Source: Prevotella sp. (GTDB lineage: Bacteria > Bacteroidota > Bacteroidia > Bacteroidales > Bacteroidaceae). Taken from it: a DNA stretch of 24,541 nucleotides. The DNA lies in NCBI GenBank assembly GCA_017632825.1, contig JAGBQP010000108.1, positions 1 through 24,541 on the forward strand, in the 5' to 3' direction. Below the pieces are notes generated by a model that saw nothing but the letters and a program-made list of their open reading frames with translations, had not been told where the DNA came from and ran no database searches. The position numbers and the translations under genes are program-made. Each line of letters opens with the position of its first letter. Within the stretch, counting starts at the first letter, position 1. Positions 15,754 to 24,541 of this stretch are shown one piece after another.

Positions 15754-17784
15754 GTGAAATGCGCCACAAAGATAATCTTCCTACTGGGCATCCTCACAGG
15801 ACTGCCCAGTTTTTTATTGGCAAAGGGTCAAAGCGACACCTTGCCATTACTTAGACGCATATACCATTTTCGCGAACAGATAAGCGATAGTATTGAAGGT
15901 GTTGAACGCAATGTCTACATGAAATTCCGTTATGACATTAAGAAACGTAACTTAGGTTTGTGGCTCATACCAACGATGTATCCACTGGCCAAAGGTGACC
16001 GCCATATGCTGCTGGAGACTTACAGCAGAATCAAATTCAAAAGTATAGACGAATACGACAATCAGCAACAAGTGATATGGGGAACGGTACCTCATCACCG
16101 CAAGGCAATGGAACCTATATTGGAGTTTCTTACCCCCAACATCTATGCATCAACCATCTATCCCAAGCACACGTTGTCACCATTCCATGAAAGCAACCGT
16201 CGTTTCTACAAATATACAATCAGAGATCTCAAGAACGGCCATTCCGTCATTACTTTCCGTCCCCGACGTCGGCGTAACACTCAACTTATCAGCGGCATGG
16301 CCTATATTGAGAATGAGACGGGGCGTATCACACAAACGCAATTATCAGGCGACTTTGACGGTATCGTTTTCAGTACAGAAGTTACCATGGGCAGCGAAGG
16401 GGCCAACATTTTTCTTCCCGAGCATTGTGCCACCAGCGCTCAGTTCAACTTTATGGGTAACAAAATATTTGCAACATTCAATGCAGAATACAGTTGTCCC
16501 ACAACATTGCCAGAGAATTTGCGCAATAGCCACAATCGCGTTCTCATGGATTCCTTACGTCCTTTACCGCTTAACAGAAGCGAGCAGGGTATTTATTACG
16601 CTTACGACTCAATACACCCAGCCCATCCTGCAAATACTGACTCATTAAAGAAGTCACACAAAAGCAAGACTTTTCTGAACATATTTGATGTTATTGGTGA
16701 GAATCTTGTTAGTAATATAAGAGCAGAATCCGAGAACGCATCACTGCGTGTTTATCCGCTACTCAGTCCGCAATATCTGAGCTACAGCCGACGTTATGGC
16801 TTTGCCTACAAGATACGTATGAAAACTGACTACCATTTCAATTCCCATCGATATTTCGAATTCAGGCCACAATTGGGTTATAACTTCAAACTAAAAAAAT
16901 TCTACTACAACCTACCTTTACGTTTCAATTATAATCCTAAACGTGACGGGTATGTAGAAGTGGTTTATGCTAACGGAAACCGAACAAACCATAGCAGTAT
17001 TCTCCATGAGATATACCAAGAATATGGCGACACCATCGATCTTAAGAGTAAAAATCTTGATACTTTCGATGATAACTACTTGCGTGTCACCAACAACATC
17101 ATGGCATTCGACTGGATAGACATTGAGAGTGGTTTTACGTTCCATCAGCGTAAAGCTTACGAACCTTCAGCCATGCGTTTATTTGGTAAAGCTACTGAAT
17201 ACAGGAGTTTCGCACCTGTGCTGTCACTAAAGATTAGGCCCTTACACCATGGCCCACTCTTCACCATCGACTACGAGCGTGGCCTAACAGGCATAAATGG
17301 CTCCAACATCGACTACGAACGATGGGAATTTGATGGTTCCTATAAACATCTTATTCACCCTTCCCGCAAACTCAATATACGTGTCGGAGGCGGCTTTTAT
17401 TCCCGGAAAAAGGGGAACTACTTTGTTGACTATACAAACTTTCGTGACAACAACCTCCCCGAAGGTTGGGATGATGACTGGACTGGCAATTTTCAACTGC
17501 TGAACAGCCGTTGGTACAATGACTCCCGATACTATGCCCGTGCTAATTTATCGTATGAGTCACCATTAATGATACTATATTCTTTACCGATATTCGGACA
17601 TTTGCTTGAACGCGAGCGTTTCTATCTCAGTGGCTTAAGCATTGACCATACTCGCCCCTATTATGAACTGGGATACGGTTTTACTACCCGTTTCTTTACC
17701 ATTGGGGTGTTTAGCAGTTTCCTCAATGCCACGTTCCAGAACTTCGAATGTAAATTCACCTTTGAACTCTTTCAACGATGGTAA
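15754..17784 (+). CDS. Outer-membrane protein, DUF5686-like
   Basis: 676 residues with a signal peptide (MKCATKIIFLLGILTGLPSF then LLAKG). The GTG at 15754 is the only in-frame start that keeps this signal, since the next Met is about 55 residues in. The N-terminal half resembles DUF5686 proteins: FLTPNIYASTIYPKHTLSPF, a FYKYTIRDLKNGHSVITFRP strand pair, and a segment describing a mixed alpha/beta periplasmic domain. The C-terminal half (about 330-676) alternates aromatic and polar residues (YSRRYGFAYKIRMKTDYHF, PQLGYNFKLKKFYYNLPLRF), as in a large beta-barrel, and ends FELFQRW with a terminal aromatic. The carboxypeptidase-regulatory-like domain that often precedes DUF5686 is absent. Function unknown. 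The stop overlaps the addA start (ATGGTAA), so it is translationally linked to the recombination genes. Confidence 0.65.
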   Translation: MKCATKIIFLLGILTGLPSFLLAKGQSDTLPLLRRIYHFREQISDSIEGVERNVYMKFRYDIKKRNLGLWLIPTMYPLAKGDRHMLLETYSRIKFKSIDEYDNQQQVIWGTVPHHRKAMEPILEFLTPNIYASTIYPKHTLSPFHESNRRFYKYTIRDLKNGHSVITFRPRRRRNTQLISGMAYIENETGRITQTQLSGDFDGIVFSTEVTMGSEGANIFLPEHCATSAQFNFMGNKIFATFNAEYSCPTTLPENLRNSHNRVLMDSLRPLPLNRSEQGIYYAYDSIHPAHPANTDSLKKSHKSKTFLNIFDVIGENLVSNIRAESENASLRVYPLLSPQYLSYSRRYGFAYKIRMKTDYHFNSHRYFEFRPQLGYNFKLKKFYYNLPLRFNYNPKRDGYVEVVYANGNRTNHSSILHEIYQEYGDTIDLKSKNLDTFDDNYLRVTNNIMAFDWIDIESGFTFHQRKAYEPSAMRLFGKATEYRSFAPVLSLKIRPLHHGPLFTIDYERGLTGINGSNIDYERWEFDGSYKHLIHPSRKLNIRVGGGFYSRKKGNYFVDYTNFRDNNLPEGWDDDWTGNFQLLNSRWYNDSRYYARANLSYESPLMILYSLPIFGHLLERERFYLSGLSIDHTRPYYELGYGFTTRFFTIGVFSSFLNATFQNFECKFTFELFQRW

Positions 17785-20700
17785 CACCAACACTCACAGT
17801 TTATAAAGCATCAGCAGGCAGTGGCAAGACCTTTCGTCTAGCTGTCGAATATATCAAACTTGTAGTACGCGACCCTCAATGCTATCGTCATATTCTCGCA
17901 GTTACTTTCACAAACAAGGCTACAGAGGAGATGAAGATGCGTATCCTAAGCCAGCTATACGGGCTTTGGAAGCAATTGCCAGATTCACAGACCTATATGG
18001 ACTGCATTTGTAAAGAATTACAAGTAGAACCGACATTTGTCAGCCTTCAGGCCGGTCAGGCATTAGCTAATTTGCTCCACAACTACAACTATTTCCGTGT
18101 CGAGACCATAGACACTTTCTTCCAAAGTGTACTACGCAACCTTGCCCGAGAACTCGATCTGACAGCCAACCTACGCATTGGGTTAAATGACACCCAAGTA
18201 GAGGAACTCGCTGTTGATCAGCTCATTGAAGACCTACAAACTACTGATGTTATGCTCATTTGGTTGCTAAAGTACATCATGGAGAATATCAATGATGACC
18301 ACTCCTGGAATGTCATCGGACAGATTAAACAGTTTGGGCGTACAATTTTCCGTGATTACTATAAAGCAGAAAGCAAGGCTATCAGCGAGCGAATGGCAGA
18401 AAAAGGATTCTTTGACCACTATACCAAAACGCTACGAGATCTTCGTGCTACGGCCAAAGAGTATATGGCAGAAATCGGCGATAAGTTCTTCTCAACATTA
18501 GCTTCTGAGGGATTCACTATTGATGACTTAGCCAACAAACGACGCGGTATAGCAAGCTTCTTCTTAAAACTACAGAATGGAGTTTTTGATGCTTCCATTG
18601 AGAACACCACCGTGGCCAACTGTCTAGGCAATCCGGCAAAATGGTATACTAAAACACATCCTCGTCATGAAGAAATACACATGCTTGCCGATGGTACATT
18701 AGGTAATTTATTACGTCTTGCCATCGAACAACGTCCACGCCAATGGCGACTCTATCAAAGTGCAGAGCTCACTCTACGCCATATCAATCAATTGCGCTTA
18801 CTTGACAGCATTGAAACTAAAGTACGCCAATTGAACCACGAGGCCAACCGTTTCTTACTCAGCGACACACAACAGCTGCTCCACGCCCTCATCAGCGACA
18901 GCGACTCGCCTTTTATCTTCGAAAAGATAGGTACACAGTTAGAACACATCATGATAGATGAGTTTCAAGACACCTCCACCGTTCAGTGGCAGAATTTCCG
19001 TGTGCTTCTTCAAGAGACAATGAGTCACGAAGGAAGCCAGAACCTCATTGTCGGTGATGTCAAACAAAGCATTTACCGCTGGCGTAGCGGTGACTGGCGC
19101 CTACTCAACGATATTCATAGCCAGTTTCCAAAAGAGTCTATCATGGAGAAGCCTCTCGACACCAACCACCGGTCATCACGCCACGTCATCGAATTCAACA
19201 ACGCTTTCTTTCAAAAGGCAGCACTTTGGGAGTACGAGCAGCTACAGGATATGCCTGAAGCCGAACAGCTGCAACGCGCCTATCAAAGTGTAGAGCAACT
19301 CATTCCTGAGCATCGTGACCAGAGTGGCTACGTCAACATCGACCTGCTGCCCGCTGAAGACTATCAGGAGAATACACTCAGCCTGTTGACTGACATCGTA
19401 CGTCAACTACTTGCCGATGGTGTCAGTCAGAGTGATATCGCTATCTTAGTGCGCACCAACAATCTTATCCCCGTTATTGCCAATTACTTTGCAGAACAGA
19501 TGTCCAATGAAGTAAGCATTGTCAGCGACGAAGCATTCCGTCTCGATGCCTCACTGTCTGTTAATATCATTGTCAACGCACTTCGACTTTTAGCTAATCC
19601 TCATGACGAACTATCCCATGCATATCTCCATAAGATAGCAGGTCAGGGGCTGCCAAACGATACAGAAGCACTTCTGCGATTACCGCTCTATGAACTTGTT
19701 GAACAGCTTTTCATCCACTTCCAGCTGAATCGTTTCGATGATCAGAGTGCATACATCTGCGCGTTCTATGACCAGCTTGCCGACTTCACAGCCGACAATA
19801 GTAGCAACATTGACAGTTTCCTTCGCGAATGGGATGAGAATCTCTGTTCCAAAACCATTCAAAGCGATGAACTCAGCGGCATTCGCCTTATTAGTATTCA
19901 CAAGTCCAAAGGGTTGGAGTTCGACCATGTCATCTGCCCTTTCTGTGACTGGCAGTTGGAGAAGCAGAGTGGCAACGTTCTATGGTGCCATCCAACAGAA
20001 GCACCATTCAACGACCTCCCCTTAGTGCCCGTTGACTATAGCCAGAAAGGCATGACAGGTACTATTTATGAAGCAGACTATCGTCATGAACACCTACAGA
20101 ACATCGTTGATAACCTCAACCTACTCTACGTTGCCTTCACTCGTGCCTCCCAGCGGCTTTATGTCATCGGCAAACGTGGCACGAAATCGTCTCGTTCCGC
20201 TGTCATAGAAGCCGTCTTACCCTCAATCGAAGGTATGCTTAGTGGTGAAAACGACACAGAATCAGCGCTTCACTACGAATATGGTCAACCTGAAATCATT
20301 AACACAGCCCATACAACTCGTCATACAAATAATGTATTTCTTCAATCACCTACACCCTGTCACATCAATGTGCAGTCATTCGACAGTCGCGTAGCATTCC
20401 GTCAAAGCAATCAAAGCCAGGACTTTATCAGTGGCGACGACGAACAGGGAAGCTATATTCAGCTGGGTAGTGTGCTCCATCACATTTTCTCAACTATCCG
20501 AACGACCGCAGACATTGACGATGCCCTGCAACGACTTCAGCTCGACGGAATTCTCTACAACAATGATATCACCGCTGAGCGTATTACCACTATGCTGCGT
20601 CGGCGCTTGGAACACCCGAAGGTCGCTGACTGGTTCAGTGGACGCTGGCAGATATTCAACGAGTGCACCATCCTCAGCATGACTGATGGTCAGGTTGTTG

Positions 20701-20891
20701 AACGCCGTCCCGACCGTGTGATGACTGACGGTCATGAGTGGATAGTCGTCGACTTTAAGTTCGGAGGTGAACATGTAGAATATCACAATCAGGTACGCCA
20801 GTATATGGATCTTCTCCGCCAGATGGGCCACAGTCATATTAGTGGTTATCTCTGGTATGTCTATAGTAACAAAATTGTTGAAGTCGTATGA
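17778..20891 (+). CDS. addA: AddA-like helicase-nuclease (UvrD/RecB superfamily)
   Basis: 1037 residues. Together with AddB it should process double-strand DNA ends for RecA-dependent repair. The superfamily 1A helicase motifs are complete: Walker A KASAGSGKTFRLA (K17), motif Ia VTFTNKATEEMK, motif II DEFQD (394-398), motif III VGDVKQSIYRWR, motif V LISIHKSKGLEFDH and motif VI YVAFTR (784-789). The C-terminal RecB-type nuclease is intact: GSVLHHIF, RPDRV (D979), VVDFKFG (D992, K994) and the Q-containing HNQVRQYMDLL. It overlaps the upstream outer-membrane gene by 7 bp and addB by 4 bp (ATGA). A RecB-like label is an alternative, but the partner gene and the nuclease favour AddA. Confidence 0.9.
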   Translation: MVTPTLTVYKASAGSGKTFRLAVEYIKLVVRDPQCYRHILAVTFTNKATEEMKMRILSQLYGLWKQLPDSQTYMDCICKELQVEPTFVSLQAGQALANLLHNYNYFRVETIDTFFQSVLRNLARELDLTANLRIGLNDTQVEELAVDQLIEDLQTTDVMLIWLLKYIMENINDDHSWNVIGQIKQFGRTIFRDYYKAESKAISERMAEKGFFDHYTKTLRDLRATAKEYMAEIGDKFFSTLASEGFTIDDLANKRRGIASFFLKLQNGVFDASIENTTVANCLGNPAKWYTKTHPRHEEIHMLADGTLGNLLRLAIEQRPRQWRLYQSAELTLRHINQLRLLDSIETKVRQLNHEANRFLLSDTQQLLHALISDSDSPFIFEKIGTQLEHIMIDEFQDTSTVQWQNFRVLLQETMSHEGSQNLIVGDVKQSIYRWRSGDWRLLNDIHSQFPKESIMEKPLDTNHRSSRHVIEFNNAFFQKAALWEYEQLQDMPEAEQLQRAYQSVEQLIPEHRDQSGYVNIDLLPAEDYQENTLSLLTDIVRQLLADGVSQSDIAILVRTNNLIPVIANYFAEQMSNEVSIVSDEAFRLDASLSVNIIVNALRLLANPHDELSHAYLHKIAGQGLPNDTEALLRLPLYELVEQLFIHFQLNRFDDQSAYICAFYDQLADFTADNSSNIDSFLREWDENLCSKTIQSDELSGIRLISIHKSKGLEFDHVICPFCDWQLEKQSGNVLWCHPTEAPFNDLPLVPVDYSQKGMTGTIYEADYRHEHLQNIVDNLNLLYVAFTRASQRLYVIGKRGTKSSRSAVIEAVLPSIEGMLSGENDTESALHYEYGQPEIINTAHTTRHTNNVFLQSPTPCHINVQSFDSRVAFRQSNQSQDFISGDDEQGSYIQLGSVLHHIFSTIRTTADIDDALQRLQLDGILYNNDITAERITTMLRRRLEHPKVADWFSGRWQIFNECTILSMTDGQVVERRPDRVMTDGHEWIVVDFKFGGEHVEYHNQVRQYMDLLRQMGHSHISGYLWYVYSNKIVEVV

Positions 20892-23671
20892 ACACATTCC
20901 TTGAACTCGTTGCGCAGGACATTCTGCAGAAGTACGGTACCGACTTATCGCGCATAGCCGTTGTATTTCCAAACAAGCGTGCATCGTTGTTCCTTAACGA
21001 TGCCCTGGCACGACTCTCCCAACGCCCCATCTGGTCACCCGTCTATATAACCATCAGCGAACTCTTTCGCCGGCATAGCCAACTGCAAGTAGCAGACAAC
21101 ATCAAGCTTATCTGCGACCTCCACCGTGTCTATACCCATGTCACCGGTTACAACGAAAGTCTTGACCACTTCTATGGTTGGGGCCAGTTGCTGCTCACGG
21201 ACTTTGACGATATTGACAAGAACATGGCTCCTGCCATGCAGGTCTTTACTAATTTGAGCAATATTCATGAACTCGACGACACAAGCTATCTCAACGAAGA
21301 GCAGCGCGCCATCATTCGCAAATTCTTCGCTAACTTCAGCGAAACACATAGCAGCGAACTAAAAGAACGTTTCCTACGGTTATGGTCAAATATGGGTTCT
21401 ATATATCATGAGTACAACGAACACCTGCGTCATCAGAATTTGGCTTATGAGGGGGCTCTTTACCGTCAGGTGGCTGAGGACGAGGGACTGTCTTTCGAAT
21501 ATGACCATTACATTTTTGTTGGTTTCAATCTCATGCAGCAGGTTGAGAAGTGTCTCATAGCCAACCTGAAGCGACAAGGCAAAGCCACCGTCTATAGCGA
21601 TGACGAGCACATCGCTCCTCAGGAGATAACATTCGTTGCAGCTCCTACTGAGAATATTCAGGCACGCTACGCCACCCAATGGTTGCACGAAGGAAATCGC
21701 ATAGCCGATGGTCGTCGCACCGCTATCGTCCTCTGCGACGAGTCGCTGCTTGGCACCGTTATTCACTGTTTGCCTCCCGAGGTTGAACATGCCAATGTCA
21801 CGACTGGCTATCCTCTTCTGCAAGCTCCCATAGCCTCTTTCATCCAGCAGTTCTTAAATCTCCACACACTTGGATACGACACCAAGCGCCGTCGTTTCCG
21901 TTCGCGCTACGTTAAGGAAATGCTTCGTCACCCTTATGCTCAGTATCTGGATTGTGACCAGCTTCTCATGTCTCTGCCTGACAATGCCTCACTTCTTCGT
22001 CATGGAGCGACACTCATAGCTACTCTTGCAAAAGCCATTGCGCCAACAGCCAGTGCTTCGCCACAGTCATCAGCCTCTTCTCTCCCTATCTCACCCTTCA
22101 CTGCCGAGACTCTTTTTCGCGCCTACACACTGCTCAATCGTCTCGTCACGCTCGTAGAGGCTGGCGACCTTATCGTTGACACCATAACGCTTCAACGTCT
22201 CATTACCCAACTCATCCAGCAGACCTCTGTCCCTTTCCATGGCGAACCTGCCATAGGTCTCCAAATCATGGGTGTGCTTGAGACGCGCAACCTCGATTTC
22301 GACCATGTACTGTTGCTCTCAACTAACGAGGGCAACATGCCCCGCGGCATCAACGACGCATCGTTCATTCCCTATAGTATTCGCAAGGCTTTCGGCCTAA
22401 CCACAATCGACAATAAAGTGTCTATCTACGAGTACTATTTCAAGCACATTTTAAGCCGTGCCCATGATGTCACTCTCTGCTATAACAATGCGACCACCGA
22501 TGGACACACCGGCGAGATGTCTCGTTTCATGCTCCAGTTGCTCGTCGAGAGCACAACGCCCATTCAACAATTAGTTCTACAAGGCGGACAGCATATCGTC
22601 AGCCACCAGCCTCGTCCAATCGACAAGAAATGCGATGTCATCAATGCCTTGCGCCGCCGTTTCACCTATATCTCCGACAGTGGTTCCTCTTCAGCAAATC
22701 CCAGCCCCCTTCTCACCCCAACAGCCATCAACCGTTACATGCGCTGCCCCGTGCAATTCTATTATAATTATGTAGAAGGGCTTCGCGAGCCCGATGACAA
22801 CGATGAAGACGTCATTGACAACCGCGTCTTTGGCAATATCTTCCACGATGCCGCACAGCTACTCTATGAGAAGATGATGCAAAAGAGTGCCACCATTCTT
22901 GCTTCCGATATTGACAGCGTTCTCAAGGAGAAAGTTGACATTGAGCGCTCTGTCGATGCCGCTCTGCAACGCCATCTTTTCGACAAAGGCAAGTCTTCCC
23001 CTTCGACCGCCGTTTCTCAGGCCATCCGCTTAAAGCAGCTCAATGGTCTTCAGCTCATCAACCGTGAGGTCATCATTCAGTATTTGCGTAAGTTGCTTAT
23101 TCTTGACCGTCAGCTTACGCCTTTCACCATTCTCGGATTGGAGAAAGACGTTGTCCTACCCTACACCATCCACTCTATCGGCATCAACACGACGCTTGGT
23201 GGCCGCATCGACCGTCTTGACATGATTACCGATGACCATGGTGCTGACCTCATTCGGGTTGTCGATTACAAGACTGGCTCTCGTCGTCTGACAGCCCTGA
23301 AGGACGTTGACGATATTTTCAACCCCTCGCAACTGCGCAACCACAACGACTACTATCTCCAGGCGTTGCTCTATGCGCGTCTCGTCACGACTTCTATGCA
23401 ACTGTCTTCTTATTTACAACGCAATACTCCTGTTGCACCTGCTTTGTTGTTCATCCAGCATGCTGGTGTTGAGGGTTATGATCCCATTCTGCGTTTCGGT
23501 CAGACCCCCATAAAGAACATGGCCACCCCTGAGGGTGACCATTTCGTCGAGTTATTAACAGAGAAGATAGAGGAGATTTTCAACCCCGACATCGCTTTCG
23601 TTCCTACGGAAGACCGCGACCGCTGCATCCATTGCCCCTATGCATCCTTCTGTGGCATTCAGAACGTATAG
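20888..23671 (+). CDS. addB: AddB-like nuclease subunit with iron-sulfur cysteines
   Basis: 927 residues. The N-terminus (VVFPNKRASLFLNDALA) is laid out like AddB/RecC-type inactivated helicases: the first strand is there, but the P-loop GxxGxGKT is missing, so ATP hydrolysis is unlikely. Later motifs (MGVLETRNLDFDHVLLLSTN, NEGNMPRG) are typical of AddB. The C-terminal PD-(D/E)XK nuclease has NIFHDAAQLLYE, GGRIDRLD (D775), RVVDYKTGS (D793, K795) and YLQALLYARL. Four cysteines, C620 (RCPVQFYYNY) and C913/C916/C922 (CIHCPYASFC), are in the pattern known to hold a 4Fe-4S cluster in AddB. It is the second subunit of the end-processing complex. It converges on, and overlaps by 13 bp, the outer-membrane gene on the other strand. 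Confidence 0.88.
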   Translation: MNTFLELVAQDILQKYGTDLSRIAVVFPNKRASLFLNDALARLSQRPIWSPVYITISELFRRHSQLQVADNIKLICDLHRVYTHVTGYNESLDHFYGWGQLLLTDFDDIDKNMAPAMQVFTNLSNIHELDDTSYLNEEQRAIIRKFFANFSETHSSELKERFLRLWSNMGSIYHEYNEHLRHQNLAYEGALYRQVAEDEGLSFEYDHYIFVGFNLMQQVEKCLIANLKRQGKATVYSDDEHIAPQEITFVAAPTENIQARYATQWLHEGNRIADGRRTAIVLCDESLLGTVIHCLPPEVEHANVTTGYPLLQAPIASFIQQFLNLHTLGYDTKRRRFRSRYVKEMLRHPYAQYLDCDQLLMSLPDNASLLRHGATLIATLAKAIAPTASASPQSSASSLPISPFTAETLFRAYTLLNRLVTLVEAGDLIVDTITLQRLITQLIQQTSVPFHGEPAIGLQIMGVLETRNLDFDHVLLLSTNEGNMPRGINDASFIPYSIRKAFGLTTIDNKVSIYEYYFKHILSRAHDVTLCYNNATTDGHTGEMSRFMLQLLVESTTPIQQLVLQGGQHIVSHQPRPIDKKCDVINALRRRFTYISDSGSSSANPSPLLTPTAINRYMRCPVQFYYNYVEGLREPDDNDEDVIDNRVFGNIFHDAAQLLYEKMMQKSATILASDIDSVLKEKVDIERSVDAALQRHLFDKGKSSPSTAVSQAIRLKQLNGLQLINREVIIQYLRKLLILDRQLTPFTILGLEKDVVLPYTIHSIGINTTLGGRIDRLDMITDDHGADLIRVVDYKTGSRRLTALKDVDDIFNPSQLRNHNDYYLQALLYARLVTTSMQLSSYLQRNTPVAPALLFIQHAGVEGYDPILRFGQTPIKNMATPEGDHFVELLTEKIEEIFNPDIAFVPTEDRDRCIHCPYASFCGIQNV

Positions 23672-24541
23672 CCTAAGGTCAAGAGCAGCTGATGACGCTT
23701 ATTGTTGACGTTGACAGCGTTGCAGATATTGTCATCTTCTGCCGTATCCTTATCGAAGTAGTTCATAAAGGGTGAGAACTCGCCCTTGGTAGCACTATAC
23801 TGGTAAGCCACGTCTATGTTCATGCGTCCTACCTTGTAGCCTAATCCGCAAGTCACGCGGTTTGTAGCCTTCCAGTTCGTGTAGTCTGTAGCCGAGCTGT
23901 AGTAGCTGCCGTCAGTCTGGAGGGAGCCATCCTTGAAGCCCTCCATCTTATACATCGGTGACACGTAGTTATAGCCCAGTCTGACAGCCAGTGCGGGATC
24001 GGGTTTGAACTCTGCACCGAGTTTCAGTGTAGCCACGCCTTTCAGAGTCTCCTCTGTATGACGGTTCATCACTTCGTCACTCTCACTGTCCTCATAGCTA
24101 CCCCATCCGTCATAGACACGGCCTGTGTTGTAGCGGGTGTCGAGCGAGCCATAGTCAGCATACTCGAAAGTAGCACCAAGAGCCAGTTGCGTACCGATGG
24201 TGTGACCGGCGCTCAAGCCGAACTTCCACGGTGTATAGAGTTTGAACTCGTAGCTCTCGCTGCTGGAAGCCTGGTTCCTGCCATCGCTGATGACGGTCTG
24301 GTTGCTGGTTTTCAGATCATACCATGTCGGTGCGTGTATATAGGCACCGATACGGAAAGCCGATTCATCAATGGGACGCAGAATGACGCCTGCCTTCATG
24401 TTAACGCCGGTACCATCGATAATGCGGTCATCGCTGACTGTCAGGTTGAAACCATCCAGCTGCTCTGTGTATTCACCGTAGTGCTTGTAGTTCACGTCCT
24501 GTAGTCCGATGGTCAGTCCCAGATAGACCTTATTATGCAGA
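23659..24541 (-). CDS. FadL/OmpP1-like outer-membrane transport protein (5' end missing)
   Basis: The C-terminal 293 or so residues of a beta-barrel; the reading frame stays open to the window edge (LHNKVYLGLTIGLQDVNYKH), so the start and signal peptide are outside. VNMKAGVILRPIDESAFRIG and YIHAPTWYDL are characteristic of the Bacteroidota OmpP1/FadL/TodX branch, which moves hydrophobic compounds across the outer membrane. Repeated barrel strands (WKFGLSAGHTIGTQLALGAT, LKLGAEFKPDPALAVRLGYN, GLGYKVGRMNIDVAYQYSAT) end in LLLTLGYTF, with the terminal Phe typical of outer-membrane proteins. The substrate is unknown; fatty acid or aromatic transport is by family only. Confidence 0.85.
   Translation of the reverse strand, partial: LHNKVYLGLTIGLQDVNYKHYGEYTEQLDGFNLTVSDDRIIDGTGVNMKAGVILRPIDESAFRIGAYIHAPTWYDLKTSNQTVISDGRNQASSSESYEFKLYTPWKFGLSAGHTIGTQLALGATFEYADYGSLDTRYNTGRVYDGWGSYEDSESDEVMNRHTEETLKGVATLKLGAEFKPDPALAVRLGYNYVSPMYKMEGFKDGSLQTDGSYYSSATDYTNWKATNRVTCGLGYKVGRMNIDVAYQYSATKGEFSPFMNYFDKDTAEDDNICNAVNVNNKRHQLLLTLGYTF

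Overview
The window looks like a chromosomal segment of a Bacteroidota bacterium, most likely order Bacteroidales and Prevotella-like; that last step is inference. The signs are: upstream regions carrying the Bacteroides-type -7 element TAnnTTTG (several with a TTTG or TTG about 20 bp further up) and no strong Shine-Dalgarno sequences; a short primary sigma factor without region 1.1; a type IX secretion (T9SS) tail-like domain; a DUF5686-type outer-membrane barrel; and Bacteroidales-type ECF sigma/anti-sigma proteins. I see no tRNA, rRNA, CRISPR array, transposase or phage gene.

Layout. (A) 1-3043, GC-rich: the 5' part of a secreted leucine-rich-repeat/EF-hand protein (minus strand) diverges from a TPR-containing NarL-type histidine kinase and its LuxR-type response regulator (plus strand, ATGA overlap). 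(B) 3044-3185: a nested inverted repeat between convergent transcription units. (C) 6548-3186, minus strand: a tightly packed envelope operon of a very small secreted protein that is little more than a T9SS tail-like domain, a YcbB-like L,D-transpeptidase lipoprotein, an ECF sigma factor, a one-TM putative anti-sigma factor and a small periplasmic LTxxQ-like protein with an Asn-rich tail. A good match to the vegetative promoter (6563-6594) precedes it. (D) 9051-6629, minus strand: mazG, a lipocalin-like lipoprotein and rnz. (E) 9183-14723, plus strand: valS and uvrA, divergent from mazG. (F) 14841-15713: rpoD, with its own promoter. (G) 15754-23671, plus strand: a DUF5686-like outer-membrane protein, then addA and addB, each overlapping the previous gene by a few bases. 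(H) 24541-23659, minus strand: a 5'-truncated FadL/OmpP1-like outer-membrane protein converging on addB.

How the genes work together: most are housekeeping functions for information processing and genome maintenance (ValRS, UvrA, RpoD, AddAB, RNase Z, MazG). The accessory interest lies in the envelope operon C, which joins cell-wall cross-linking to an ECF sigma/anti-sigma pair, in the compound repeat B, and in two genes (the kinase and the DUF5686 protein) whose promoters sit so close to the start codon that their mRNAs should be leaderless or nearly so. No wholly new system is proven. Operon C is the best candidate for an under-described regulatory module.
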